Position numbers and translations under genes: made by a program. Below the pieces are notes generated by a model, which saw nothing but the letters and a program-made list of their open reading frames with translations, ran no database searches and was not told where the DNA came from. Shown here piece by piece: positions 43,301 through 51,639 of a stretch of DNA of 64,000 nt. The stretch is from positions 62,001 through 126,000 of the forward strand of contig NZ_FTNF01000013.1 in assembly GCF_900156065.1 (NCBI RefSeq), in the 5' to 3' direction. Every line of letters begins with the position of its first letter. Within the stretch, counting starts at the first letter, position 1. Source of the DNA: Micromonospora avicenniae (GTDB taxonomy: Bacteria; Actinomycetota; Actinomycetes; Mycobacteriales; Micromonosporaceae).

Positions 43301-44046
43301 AGTTCGGCGACTTCGTCAACGGCGCCCAGTCGGTGATCGACGAGTTCATCTCCTCCGGCGAGGTCAAGTGGGGCCAGCGCTCGGCGGTGACCCTGCTGCT
43401 GCCGCACGGCCACGAGGGCCAGGGCCCGGACCACACCTCCGGCCGTCCCGAGCGGTTCCTGCAGCTCTGCGCCGAGGACAACATGCGCGTCGCCATCCCG
43501 ACGACCCCGGCGAACTACTTCCACCTGCTGCGCCGCCAGGCGCTGTCGCCGAAGCGCAAGCCGCTGGTGGTGTTCACGCCGAAGTCGCTGCTGCGGCACA
43601 AGCTCTGCGTCTCCGACGTCGAGGAGTTCACCACCGGCACCTTCCAGCCGGTGCTGGCCGACTCGGCCGCCCCGGCACCGGAGTCGGTGAAGCGGGTGCT
43701 GCTCTGCTCGGGCAAGGTCTACTACGACCTGTTCCAGGCCCGGCAGGAGCGCGGCATCACCGACACCGCGATCATCCGGATCGAGCAGCTCTACCCGATG
43801 CCGGTGGAGGAGATCCGGGCCGCGCTGGCGCAGTACCCGAACGCCGAGGACTTCGCCTGGGTGCAGGAGGAGCCGGCCAACCAGGGCGCCTGGTCGTTCG
43901 TCGCGCTCAACCTGCTCGAGCACCTCGCGGACGTACGGCTGCGCCGGATCTCCCGGCCCGCCGCCGCCGCCCCGTCGGTCGGCTCGGCCAAGATGCACGA
44001 GGTCGAGCAGAACGCCCTGATCGAGGCGGCTCTCCCCCGCCCGTGA
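40315..44046 (+). CDS. kgd: Multifunctional 2-oxoglutarate decarboxylase/dehydrogenase E1-E2 fusion (KGD)
   Basis: A 1243-residue actinobacterial enzyme of the TCA cycle. After a short N-terminal helix (GPNEWIVEEMYQRYLADP) and an Ala/Lys/Pro linker, residues ~120-350 are an acyltransferase (E2o) domain with catalytic His342 in TYDHRVIQGA but no lipoyl domain. The rest is thiamine-diphosphate E1: VIGMAHRGRLNVLANI, GDAAFAGQGVVAETLNLS (from 669) and RRRGHNEGDDPS. It decarboxylates 2-oxoglutarate and works with E2p/E3 of pyruvate dehydrogenase. A phospho-regulated inhibitor, GarA, is usual but not present here. GTG start; no nearby partner genes. Confidence 0.96.
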   Translation: MSTQQTSQENPLAGFGPNEWIVEEMYQRYLADPKSVDSAWHDFFADYRPAPGAATPRPEAKPAPTTTPEPAEQQEPVAAVAQPATKPAEAKPSPAAPAKAAAPAKPAATSAAKPAAKPAASAPTATGPQTTPLRGVAAKIVQNMDASLSVPTATSVRAVPAKLLVDNRIVINNHLARGRGGKVSFTHLIGYALVRALAQHPEMNNSYAAVDGKPTLVRPEHVNLGIAIDMTRPDGSRNLVVPSIKSCEQMDFRQFWQAYEDVVRRARRNELTMEDYGGTTISLTNPGGIGTVHSMPRLMQGQSAIIGVGAMEYPAPYQGMSEATLAELAVSKVITLTSTYDHRVIQGAQSGEFLKAMHELVLGEHGFYDEIFTSLRIPYEPVRWMRDVAVDSEGQINKTARVHELIHAYRVRGHLMADTDPLEFEIRKHPDLDVLQHGLTLWDLDRTFPVNGFAGKQRMKLREILGVLRDSYCRRVGIEYMHIQDPEERRWLQERIERKYEKPVPDEQKHVLNRLNAAEAFETFLQTKYVGQKRFSLEGGESLIPLLGEVLESAAEGGLDEVVIGMAHRGRLNVLANIVGKPYEKIFSEFEGHLDPRSTQGSGDVKYHLGQNGKFTTPDGANSVKVSVVANPSHLEAVDPVLEGIVRAKQDRIDLKLEGYTVLPLAVHGDAAFAGQGVVAETLNLSQLRGYRTGGTVHVVVNNQVGFTTAPEYSRSSLYSTDVARMIQAPIFHVNGDDPEAVVRVARLAFEYRQAFNKDVVIDMVCYRRRGHNEGDDPSMTNPQMYKIIDSKRSVRKLYTEELIGRGDITVEDAEELLRDYQAQLERVFKATRDAATMPRQLSRPRREEEPEPQVDTAIDASVVRAVGDAHVNLPDGFTPHKRIQQLLDRRAKMSVEGNIDWGFGEIIAFGSLLNDGVTVRLAGQDSRRGTFVQRHASIVDARTGEDYLPLKSLTGDGERSRFFVHDSLLSEYAAMGFEYGYSVENINALVCWEAQFGDFVNGAQSVIDEFISSGEVKWGQRSAVTLLLPHGHEGQGPDHTSGRPERFLQLCAEDNMRVAIPTTPANYFHLLRRQALSPKRKPLVVFTPKSLLRHKLCVSDVEEFTTGTFQPVLADSAAPAPESVKRVLLCSGKVYYDLFQARQERGITDTAIIRIEQLYPMPVEEIRAALAQYPNAEDFAWVQEEPANQGAWSFVALNLLEHLADVRLRRISRPAAAAPSVGSAKMHEVEQNALIEAALPRP

Positions 44047-44061
44047 TCTGATCGCGTCGCA

Positions 44062-44099
44062 AGCCGGGGCAGGACCGTCATGGACGGCCTGCCCCGGCT
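44062..44099 (+). terminator. Hairpin terminator after kgd
   Basis: AGCCGGGGCAGG (44062-44073) pairs with CCTGCCCCGGCT (44088-44099), with an inner CCGTC-ATG-GACGG stem extending it to one long hairpin. Confidence 0.8.
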
Positions 44100-44153
44100 G
44101 CGTCGGTAGCAGAACCGCCCGGCGCGCGTCGGGCCTAGAAAGAGGACGTACGC

Positions 44154-44333
44154 ATGTACTTCACCGACCGAGGCATCGAGGAACTCGTCGAGCGCCGGGG
44201 CGACGAACAGATCAGCGTCGAGTGGCTCGCCGAACGCCTGCGCGACTTCGTCGACCTGAACCCGGAGTTCGAGACGCCCGTCGAACGTTTCGCCACCTGG
44301 CTGGCCCGCCTCGACGACGAGGACGAGGACTGA
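44154..44333 (+). CDS. Small acidic DUF6104-family protein
   Basis: A 59-residue cytosolic protein: MYFTDRGIEELVERRGDEQI, then VEWLAERLRDFVDLNPEFE and a C-terminal ATWLARLDDEDED. It is all-helical and acidic. The sequence matches my memory of DUF6104, a small protein conserved across Streptomyces and relatives with no known role. ATG 44154 follows AGAGGA. It lies between kgd and the GH6-like gene in the same direction, downstream of the kgd terminator, so it may have its own promoter. Confidence 0.85.
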   Translation: MYFTDRGIEELVERRGDEQISVEWLAERLRDFVDLNPEFETPVERFATWLARLDDEDED

Positions 44334-44364
44334 CGACCGTCCGCCCCCGACGAACGGACCCCGC

Positions 44365-45402
44365 GTGTTGCCGCCCCGCCCCCTGCTCGCCCGTCAGTCG
44401 GCCGTGACGGTCGGCGCCGCACTCGCCCTCCTCCTGTCCGGCTGCGGTGCCGAACCGAAGCCTCCGGCGCCCACGGCCCCGGTCGGCCCCCAGGTCTCCG
44501 CACCGCCCCTGCCGCCGGTCTTCTACGTCGATCCCGACAACCCGGCCGCTCAGGAGGCGGCACGCCGGTCGCAGCAGGGCCGGGCCGAGGACGCCGCCCT
44601 GCTGAACGAGATCGCCACACGGCCGACGGCGAAGTGGCTGACCGGCGAAGAGGACCCGGTGCGCGACGAGGTGGACGGGTTCCTCCAAGAGGCGTACCTG
44701 GCCGGGCAGACGCCCGTACTCGTCGCGCACAACGTGCCGGATCGCAACTGCGGGCGGGAGGAGACCGGAGGCGCGGCGAGCGCCGTGGAATACCAGCGCT
44801 GGATCCGGGACGTGGCGTCCGGCGTGAACGGCCGGCCGGTCATCGTGATCCTCGAACCCGGCGCGGTGCCGGACGCCGTCGACGGCTGCCCGCGGGATGT
44901 CGGTGGGAGGTTCGCGCTGCTGCGGGACGCGGTGGCGGTGCTGCGGAGCACCGGCAGCGCCCGGGTCTACATCGACGCCGGCCACCCCGCCTGGATACGT
45001 GACGTCGGCGCCCTGGCGGCGGCGCTGCGCAAGGCGGGCGTGACGGAAGCGGACGGGTTCGCGCTCAACGTGGCGAACTTCGTCGGCACGGACGAGAACG
45101 TCCGCTACGGGCAGCAGATCTCCGACAAACTCGGCGGCAAGAGCCGCTTCGTCATCGACACCAGCCGCAACGGCAACGGCGCGTACCCGGCGGCCACCGT
45201 GAACGGCGCGCCGAGTTGGTGCAATCCGCCCGGCCGGGCGCTCGGCGAGGAGCCGACGGCCGACCCGGGGCCGGATCGGGTGGACGCGCTGCTGTGGATC
45301 AAGTACCCGGGAGAGTCGGACAGCGACTGCCGCCCCGGCGAGCCGGAGAGCGGCGAATGGTGGCCGGAGTACGCCCTCGGACTGGCCCGGAAGGCACGCT
45401 GA
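44365..45402 (+). CDS. GH6-family (cellulase-like) lipoprotein with altered catalytic motifs
   Basis: A 345-residue lipoprotein. The signal ends in LLLSGC with Cys27 as lipid anchor, and a proline-rich linker follows. Family 6 features are LVAHNVPDRNCG, VIVILEPGAV, VYIDAGHPAW, GFALNVANF, DTSRNGNG and ALLWIKYPGESDSDC. In classical GH6 enzymes the first motif reads RDC and the second EPD, the latter carrying the general acid. Here they read RNC and EPG, so both acids appear lost, which argues for a binding protein or altered chemistry. GTG 44365 has only a weak CGGA upstream. It is convergent with a deacetylase-glycosyltransferase gene. Confidence 0.85.
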   Translation: MLPPRPLLARQSAVTVGAALALLLSGCGAEPKPPAPTAPVGPQVSAPPLPPVFYVDPDNPAAQEAARRSQQGRAEDAALLNEIATRPTAKWLTGEEDPVRDEVDGFLQEAYLAGQTPVLVAHNVPDRNCGREETGGAASAVEYQRWIRDVASGVNGRPVIVILEPGAVPDAVDGCPRDVGGRFALLRDAVAVLRSTGSARVYIDAGHPAWIRDVGALAAALRKAGVTEADGFALNVANFVGTDENVRYGQQISDKLGGKSRFVIDTSRNGNGAYPAATVNGAPSWCNPPGRALGEEPTADPGPDRVDALLWIKYPGESDSDCRPGEPESGEWWPEYALGLARKAR

Positions 45403-45424
45403 CCAGGTCCGGGGCGGCCAGCCG

Positions 45425-47611
45425 TCAGCGGTTCGCGTTCGTCAGGGTCGGCTCCAGGCCGGTACGCCGCAGCTTCTGCCAGCCCAGCCGGCCCCCGGTC
45501 AGCGCGGTGACGACCGACTGGACCATCACCAGGTACATCAGCTGCCGGTAGACGAACTGCTGCAACGGGAGGACCCAGAGCACGCCGAGCTTCTCCCGGT
45601 CGAGCCGGAACGCCACGGCCGCCGTCACCGTCTGCACCACCAGCATGATCAGCCAGGCCACCACCGTCTCGGTCCGGTCGAGGAAGAACAGGCCGTAGAG
45701 CGCCAGCAGGTCGATCACCGGCGCCACCAGCGGCAGCAGCACCCCGAACAGGCTCAGGAAGAGCAGGCAGCGCCGGGTGTACCGGCCGGAGGCGCCACGG
45801 TCGAACAGCGAGCGGCGGTGCTTCCACATCGCCTGCATGGTGCCGTAGCTCCACCGGTAACGCTGCTTCCAGAGCTGACCCATGGTGGCGGGCGCCTCGG
45901 TCCACGCCCGGGCGTCCTCCTCGTACACCACCTTCCAGCCGGCCCGGCCCATCGCCATCGTGATGTCGGTGTCCTCGGCCAGCGTGTCGTCGCTCATCCC
46001 GCCGGCGTAGCGCAACGCCTGCCGCCGGAAGGCGCCGATGGCTCCGGGGACGGTGGACATGCAGCGCAGGGTCTCGTAGAGGCGGCGGTCGAGGTTGAAC
46101 CCGATGACGTACTCGATGTGCTGCCACTTGGCGATCAGGCTCTTGCGGTTGCCGACCTTGACGTTCCCGGCGACGGCGCCCACCTGTGGGTCGGCGAACG
46201 GCTGCACCAGCCGCCGCACCGCGTCCCGCTCGAGGATCGTGTCACCGTCGACCATCACGATCAGCTCGTGCCGGGCGAGCGCGACCCCGGTGTTCAAGGC
46301 GCTGGCCTTGCCGCCGTTCGGCTTCCGGACCACCCTGACGTTCGGCAGACCCAGGCCGTCGGCGATGTCGGCCGTCCCGTCGGTCGACCCGTCGTCGACC
46401 ACGATGACCTCGATGCCGCCCGGGTGGTCGCCGCCGGCCAACGACCGGACCGCCGCGGCGATCCCCTCCTTCTCGTTGTAGGCGGGGACGATCACCGACA
46501 CCGGGTCCGTCACCGGTGACCCCCAGGCCCAGTCCGGGGAGCGACGGCGGCGGGCGTGCCGGACGGCGAGCACGAACAGCATGACGGTACGTCCGATGGT
46601 GAGCACACCGACGACGACGAAGAGGAACCCGAAGAGACCCAGCATGCCGTCGGCGCCCTGCACCGCCCAGACGAGGAACCTGCCGCGCCACCGGTCCGCC
46701 TGCGAGGCCGCCGAGTTCCCGACCACCCGCTGGTCGATCCCGGCCGCCGCCAGCGCCAGGTTCATGCCCTCCGACACGGTGGTGAACCGGTAGCCACGCT
46801 CCTTCATCAGCGGGATGTAGCGGTCCAGCGCGGCGACCGTCTGGCTACGATCACCGCCGGCGTCGTGCCAGAGGGTGATCGCGCCGGAGTAGCCGGGTGG
46901 GATGGCGTTCGCGATCGCCTTGTCCGCACCGGGCCGCTCCCAGTCCAGGCTGTCGGTGTCGTTGAGCACCGTCAGATAGCCCAGCTGTCCCGCCTCCGTC
47001 ACCAACGGCCAGTCCCGGTCGTCGATCGCGTTGGCGAAGGAAGAGTACGGAAAGCGGATCAGCGAGGTCTCGACTCCGGCGGCGCTCGCCATCGCCAGCT
47101 GGGTCTGGGCGTACTCCAGCCGTCGCCGCCAGCTGGGCAGGTTGGCCAGGTCGGGGTGGGTGAAGGTGTGCACCCCGAGCTCGTGCCCCTCGTCGGACAT
47201 CTGGCGGACCAGCGCGGGATGCCGGGCGACCTGTGAACCCATCACGAAGAAGGTGGCCTTGACGTCGTACTTCGCCAGTACCTGCAGGATCTCCGGGGTC
47301 CACGTCGGGTCGGGCCCGTCGTCGAAGGTGAGCGCGATGGTCCGGGCCGGCAGACGGTAGGAGCGGACCTTGCCGTCAGCGGCGCCGATGATGGGACCGC
47401 CGTCCACGACGGCGGCGGGGACCTGGGTCTGGTCGTGGTCGGTGTGCTCGGTGTCGGGCACGAAGGCGGCGTTCGCGTACGCCGCCACGAAGAGAACGCC
47501 GGCCAGAACCACGAGCAGCACGCCCAGCACGGCCCAGCTCGGCGACGGCACGACCCGCCGGACCCGCCGGACGGCTGCGGAAGGCGCGACGGCGGAGAGC
47601 CGGTCAGCCAT
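45425..47611 (-). CDS. Polysaccharide deacetylase-glycosyltransferase 2 fusion
   Basis: A 728-residue membrane protein joining two enzymes. After a first helix (~27-50), a NodB deacetylase domain (~88-300) has TFDDGP (95-100), the zinc histidines of HTFTH (148-152) and RFPYSS. A helix (~328-352) leads to a processive GT2 domain (~368-600) with VIVPAYNEKEG, VDDGSTDGT, VDGDT, AEDTD and QRYRW, followed by C-terminal helices. This architecture makes and deacetylates a beta-linked amino-sugar polymer, as PgaC plus PgaB do. It overlaps the upstream membrane gene by eight bases. Confidence 0.94.
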   Translation of the reverse strand: MADRLSAVAPSAAVRRVRRVVPSPSWAVLGVLLVVLAGVLFVAAYANAAFVPDTEHTDHDQTQVPAAVVDGGPIIGAADGKVRSYRLPARTIALTFDDGPDPTWTPEILQVLAKYDVKATFFVMGSQVARHPALVRQMSDEGHELGVHTFTHPDLANLPSWRRRLEYAQTQLAMASAAGVETSLIRFPYSSFANAIDDRDWPLVTEAGQLGYLTVLNDTDSLDWERPGADKAIANAIPPGYSGAITLWHDAGGDRSQTVAALDRYIPLMKERGYRFTTVSEGMNLALAAAGIDQRVVGNSAASQADRWRGRFLVWAVQGADGMLGLFGFLFVVVGVLTIGRTVMLFVLAVRHARRRRSPDWAWGSPVTDPVSVIVPAYNEKEGIAAAVRSLAGGDHPGGIEVIVVDDGSTDGTADIADGLGLPNVRVVRKPNGGKASALNTGVALARHELIVMVDGDTILERDAVRRLVQPFADPQVGAVAGNVKVGNRKSLIAKWQHIEYVIGFNLDRRLYETLRCMSTVPGAIGAFRRQALRYAGGMSDDTLAEDTDITMAMGRAGWKVVYEEDARAWTEAPATMGQLWKQRYRWSYGTMQAMWKHRRSLFDRGASGRYTRRCLLFLSLFGVLLPLVAPVIDLLALYGLFFLDRTETVVAWLIMLVVQTVTAAVAFRLDREKLGVLWVLPLQQFVYRQLMYLVMVQSVVTALTGGRLGWQKLRRTGLEPTLTNANR

Positions 47612-48215
47612 GGTGAAGTTCGGTGCCCGGGGCCGCGCCGAGGGCGAGCGGCTCCCGACCGCCGGCCGACGACGATCCGTCGGAGGGCTCCACGGCGGGG
47701 TCCGAGGTGACGGTGGTGCCCTCGGAAGCCGGAGCGGAACTCGTGGGGGTCGGGTCCGGGATGATCGCCGGGATCGGTGGCGGCTGCCAGGGCCGCTCCG
47801 TCGACTCCACGAAGGGGAGGATGGAGCCGGGACTCACCGACGCCCCGGCGAAGCTCGCCCCGACGAGCGCCGTGTAGGCCAACCCCAGCGCCCCGAGGGC
47901 GTACGCGACCAGCCGCAGCCGCGACCGTCGCCGGCCGGTGGGGTCGACGAAGACGGGTGGGAGTCGCGGCACCACCGCCATCAGCATGGTCGGACTGTCG
48001 GCCCGTCTGGCGGCGGGCGTGATGATGATCGTCGTGTCGTCGGAGACCGGCGGCGCGGCCACCGGAGTCCGCACCGACCGCGACACCACGGGCTTGATGA
48101 TGACTGTGTCGTCCGTCGAACTCTCCGGCGTACCCGGCACCACCTCTGGATCCTCGGCAGTGGCCGCGATCGGATTCCGGGTCACGGCCTGGACGAGGGC
48201 GGGGCGGTCGGTCAC
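47604..48215 (-). CDS. Single-pass membrane protein coupled to the deacetylase-glycosyltransferase
   Basis: A 203-residue protein. A cytoplasmic N-terminal ~100 residues contain two DDT(V/T)II(I)-type stretches (STDDTVIIKPVV, SDDTTIIITPAA) and end in GRRRSRLRL. One membrane helix follows (~110-132), then an outside tail rich in Pro, Ser, Thr and Gly. No known domain is recognised. GTG 48215 is preceded at eight bases by a minus-strand TAGACT, compatible with a leaderless start. Its gene overlaps the polysaccharide synthase gene, so it is probably an accessory subunit; the two cytoplasmic repeats could be phosphorylation sites (inference). Confidence 0.72.
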   Translation of the reverse strand: MTDRPALVQAVTRNPIAATAEDPEVVPGTPESSTDDTVIIKPVVSRSVRTPVAAPPVSDDTTIIITPAARRADSPTMLMAVVPRLPPVFVDPTGRRRSRLRLVAYALGALGLAYTALVGASFAGASVSPGSILPFVESTERPWQPPPIPAIIPDPTPTSSAPASEGTTVTSDPAVEPSDGSSSAGGREPLALGAAPGTELHHG

Positions 48216-48223
48216 AGGTCGCG

Positions 48224-48229
48224 AGTCTA
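48224..48229 (-). promoter_or_regulatory. Possible leaderless -10 box TAGACT
   Basis: TAGACT on the minus strand lies eight bases before the GTG at 48215. Spacing is one base longer than in the other cases. Confidence 0.35.
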
Positions 48230-48435
48230 GCGAGGGGCCTTCACGTCTCTGCCGCCGTACCGCCCCTGTTCGTCGATCCCGCCGCCGCGGCTCCGCGGCC
48301 CGCACCGGATCGGCCTGCCGCCGGCCCCCGGTGGTGACCGTAGGGCCGGATGGCTCCGCTCCGACCAGCGCGGATGCGGATGCGTCCGCCGGAGCGGACC
48401 CGGGACACGAACCGACGAGCGACACCGCGATCTTG

Positions 48436-48441
48436 TAGCGT
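48436..48441 (+). promoter_or_regulatory. Leaderless -10 box TAGCGT for pta
   Basis: TAGCGT, then GAGGTC, then the GTG at 48448: the ideal six-base spacing. Confidence 0.6.
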
Positions 48442-48447
48442 GAGGTC

Positions 48448-50523
48448 GTGGCGCAGAGCGTGTATTTGACCAGCGTGGGGTCCGGCGGTGGGAAGTCGAC
48501 CATCGCACTCGGGCTGGCCGAGCTGCTCTCCCGCCAGGTCGGCCGGATCGGCGTGTTCCGACCGTTGATCGCCGGCACCGGCCCGGACCCGATCCTCGCT
48601 CTGCTCAGCGAGCGCTACCGCGTCGACCTGCCGCTGGCGGACCTGGCCGGAGCGACGTACGCCGAGGCCACCGCCCTGGTCTCCGACGGCCGCCGCGAGG
48701 AGCTGATCTCCCTCATCGTGGAGCGGTACCGAGCCGTCGAGCGGCACTGCTCGGCGATGGTCGTGGTGGGCAGTGACTTCGACGACACGGGGGACCCGGC
48801 CCGCCCCCGCGAGTTGGCGTTCAACGCCCGGCTGGCCACCGAGTTCGGCAGCGTCGTGGTGCCCGTGGTGGACGGGTTCGGCCAGGAACCCGCCGCGATC
48901 GCCGCGGCCGCCCGTGGCGCGTACCACGACCTCGCCGACCTGGGCGCCACCGTGCTCGCCGTGATCGCCAACCGGGTGCCCGAGCCGATGCCGCTGCCCG
49001 AGTTGCCCGTGCCCGCGTACGCCATCCCGGAGGTGCCGAGCGTCTCGGCGCCGACGGTGGCCGAGGTGGCGGCGGCGCTCGACGGCACCGTGCTCGCCGG
49101 TGACGAGGCCGCGCTCAGCCGGGACGTGCTCGACTTCGTGGTGGGAGCGGCGCAGGTGCCGATCCTTCTCGACCACCTGACCCCCGGAGCCCTGATGATC
49201 ACCCCGGGTGATCGGGCCGACCTGCTCGTCGCGGCGAGCGCCGCGCACGTGGCCGGGCAGGTCTCCCTGGCCGGCCTGGTGCTCACCCTCGGCGAGCGGC
49301 CGGACCCACGGGCGATGCGGTTGGTGGAGCAGCTGAACACCGGCCTCGCCGTGCTCTCGGTACGGACGGACAGTTACGACACGGTCGCCGCGTCGAGCCG
49401 GATCGAGGGGCGGCCGAGCGCCGACAACCCGCGAAAGGTCGAGGCGGCGCTCGGCGCGTTCGAGGCGAACGTGGACACCGCCGACCTGGCCAGCCGGCTA
49501 CGGGTCAGCCGGTCCGAGCGGGTCACCCCGCTGATGTTCGAGAACGAGCTGATCGACCGGGCCCGCACCCGGCGCCGTCACCTGGTACTGCCCGAGGGCA
49601 GCGAGGAACGCATCCTGCGCGCGGCGGAGATCCTGCTGCGCCGGGGCGTCGCCGAGCTGACCCTGCTGGGCCGCCCGGACGAGATCGCCCGGCGTGCCCG
49701 GGAACTGGGCGTCGACGTCGGCGACGCGCACGTCGTGGACCCGACCGCGAGCGAATGGCGGGACGAGTTCGCCACCGAGTACGCGCGGCTGCGCGCCCAC
49801 CGGGGGGTGACCGCGGAGCTGGCGCACGACATCGTGGCCCAGCCCAACTACTTCGGCACGCTCATGGTGCGGGCCGGCTTCGCCGACGGCATGGTTTCCG
49901 GTGCGACCCACACCACCGCCGCCACCATCCGTCCCGCCTTCGAGATCATCCGGGCCGTGCCCGGCGTCTCGGTCGCCTCAAGCGTGTTCTTCATGCTGCT
50001 CGCCGACCGGGTGCTGGTCTACGGCGACTGCGCGGTGAACCGCGATCCGGACGCCGCTCAGCTCGCCGACATCGCGATCTCGTCGGCGGACACCGCGGCC
50101 CGGTTCGGCATCGAGCCCCGGGTGGCCATGCTGTCCTACTCGACCGGCAGCTCGGGCGCCGGCGCGGACGTGGAGAAGGTCGCCACAGCCACCGAACTGG
50201 TCCGCGCCCGCCGGCCGGAGCTGCTGGTGGAGGGCCCCATCCAGTACGACGCGGCCATCGATCCGGCGGTGGCCGCCACGAAGCTGCCGGGCAGCCCGGT
50301 CGCCGGTCGGGCGACGGTGTTCATCTTCCCCGACCTGAACACCGGCAACAACACGTACAAGGCGGTGCAGCGCTCCGCAGGTGCGGTGGCGGTAGGGCCG
50401 GTCATGCAGGGGCTGCGCCGCCCCGTCAACGACCTTTCCCGGGGAGCCACCGTGCCGGACATCGTCAACACGGTGGCGATCACCGCGATCCAGGCCGCCG
50501 CGCCGGCCGAGGAGGCCGAATGA
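48448..50523 (+). CDS. pta: Phosphate acetyltransferase
   Basis: A 691-residue long-form Pta. The N-terminal P-loop-like domain (SVGSGGGKSTIALGLAEL, residues ~7-24) resembles dethiobiotin synthetase, a DRTGG-type domain follows (~215-330), and the catalytic PTA/PTB domain begins near 360 (TPLMFENELIDRARTRRRHLVLPEG). That domain includes GMVSGATHTTAATIRPAFEI, YSTGSSGAGADVEKV and FPDLNTGNNTYKAVQRSAGA. It interconverts acetyl-CoA and acetyl phosphate. Start GTG 48448 is leaderless. It overlaps ackA by four bases, so the acetate pathway is produced in step. Confidence 0.96.
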   Translation: MAQSVYLTSVGSGGGKSTIALGLAELLSRQVGRIGVFRPLIAGTGPDPILALLSERYRVDLPLADLAGATYAEATALVSDGRREELISLIVERYRAVERHCSAMVVVGSDFDDTGDPARPRELAFNARLATEFGSVVVPVVDGFGQEPAAIAAAARGAYHDLADLGATVLAVIANRVPEPMPLPELPVPAYAIPEVPSVSAPTVAEVAAALDGTVLAGDEAALSRDVLDFVVGAAQVPILLDHLTPGALMITPGDRADLLVAASAAHVAGQVSLAGLVLTLGERPDPRAMRLVEQLNTGLAVLSVRTDSYDTVAASSRIEGRPSADNPRKVEAALGAFEANVDTADLASRLRVSRSERVTPLMFENELIDRARTRRRHLVLPEGSEERILRAAEILLRRGVAELTLLGRPDEIARRARELGVDVGDAHVVDPTASEWRDEFATEYARLRAHRGVTAELAHDIVAQPNYFGTLMVRAGFADGMVSGATHTTAATIRPAFEIIRAVPGVSVASSVFFMLLADRVLVYGDCAVNRDPDAAQLADIAISSADTAARFGIEPRVAMLSYSTGSSGAGADVEKVATATELVRARRPELLVEGPIQYDAAIDPAVAATKLPGSPVAGRATVFIFPDLNTGNNTYKAVQRSAGAVAVGPVMQGLRRPVNDLSRGATVPDIVNTVAITAIQAAAPAEEAE

Positions 50524-51635
50524 GTCGGGTGCTGGTGCTCAACTGCGGGTCGTCGTCGGTGAAGTACCGGCTCTACGACGGCGACGAGGTGCGGGACAAC
50601 GGCACGGTCGAGCGGATCGGCGAGCCGGGCGGTGGCCCCGCCGACCACGAGACCGCCGTCCGGCAGATCCTCGCCGGCCTGGACCTGACCGGGCTGGCCG
50701 CCGTGGGGCACCGGGTGGTGCACGGCGGCACGCGCTTCGGCGAACCCGTGCGGATCGACGAGGCGGTACTCGCCGCGATCCGTGACCTGGTGCCGTTGGC
50801 GCCGCTGCACAATCCGCCGAACCTGGCCGGCATCGAGGTGGCCCGCCAGGCGCTACCGGGCGTGCCGCAGGTCGCGGTCTTCGACACGGCGTTCCACCGC
50901 ACGATGCCGGAGGCCGCCGCGACGTACGCCGTCGAACGCGACACCGCGAAGCGGTACGGCATACGCCGGTACGGCTTCCACGGCACCTCGCACGCGTACG
51001 TGTCCCGGCGCACCGCCGAACTGCTCGGCCGCCCGTACGACGAACTGAACACGATCACCCTGCACCTGGGCAACGGGGCGAGCGCCTGCGCGGTCGCCGG
51101 GGGCCGTAGCGTGGCGACCTCGATGGGCATGTCACCGCTGGAGGGCCTGGTCATGGGCACCCGCAGCGGCGACCTCGACCCGGCGGTCATCTTCCACCTG
51201 CGACGCGAGGGCGGGCTCTCGGTGGACGAGATCGACGACCTGCTCAACCACCGCAGCGGCCTGCTGGGGCTGGCCGGCGCCAACGACATCCGGGAGGTGC
51301 TGGCGCGCCGGGCAGAAGGCGACGAGGCCGCGGCCCTCGCCTTCGACGTCTACTGCCGCCGTATCACCAGCTACGTCGGGGCGTACTACGCGCTGCTCGG
51401 CCGGCTCGACGCGATCACCTTCACCGCCGGCGTCGGTGAGCACGCCGCACCGGTGCGGGAGTCGGCCCTGGCCGGCCTGGACCGGCTCGGCATCGCCGTC
51501 GACCCGGCACGGAACGCGGGGAAGGGCGACCGGGTCATCTCACCGGACGGGGCCGAGGTCACGGTCTGCGTGGTCACCACCGACGAGGAGCGCGAGATCG
51601 CTCGCGCTGCCCGTGAGGTGGCGGAGGCGGCCTGA
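50520..51635 (+). CDS. ackA: Acetate kinase
   Basis: A 371-residue ASKHA-fold kinase that converts acetyl phosphate and ADP to acetate and ATP. Motifs are VLNCGSSSVKYRL (4-16), GHRVVHGG, PLHNPPN, VFDTAFHRTMPE, YGFHGTSH and HLGNGASACAV, with the late ITFTAGVGEHA. The chain is slightly shorter than the ~400-residue norm. The ATG overlaps the pta stop (ATGA) and follows GAGGAGG. Second and last gene of the pta-ackA operon. Confidence 0.97.
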   Translation: MSRVLVLNCGSSSVKYRLYDGDEVRDNGTVERIGEPGGGPADHETAVRQILAGLDLTGLAAVGHRVVHGGTRFGEPVRIDEAVLAAIRDLVPLAPLHNPPNLAGIEVARQALPGVPQVAVFDTAFHRTMPEAAATYAVERDTAKRYGIRRYGFHGTSHAYVSRRTAELLGRPYDELNTITLHLGNGASACAVAGGRSVATSMGMSPLEGLVMGTRSGDLDPAVIFHLRREGGLSVDEIDDLLNHRSGLLGLAGANDIREVLARRAEGDEAAALAFDVYCRRITSYVGAYYALLGRLDAITFTAGVGEHAAPVRESALAGLDRLGIAVDPARNAGKGDRVISPDGAEVTVCVVTTDEEREIARAAREVAEAA

Positions 51636-51639
51636 CCGC

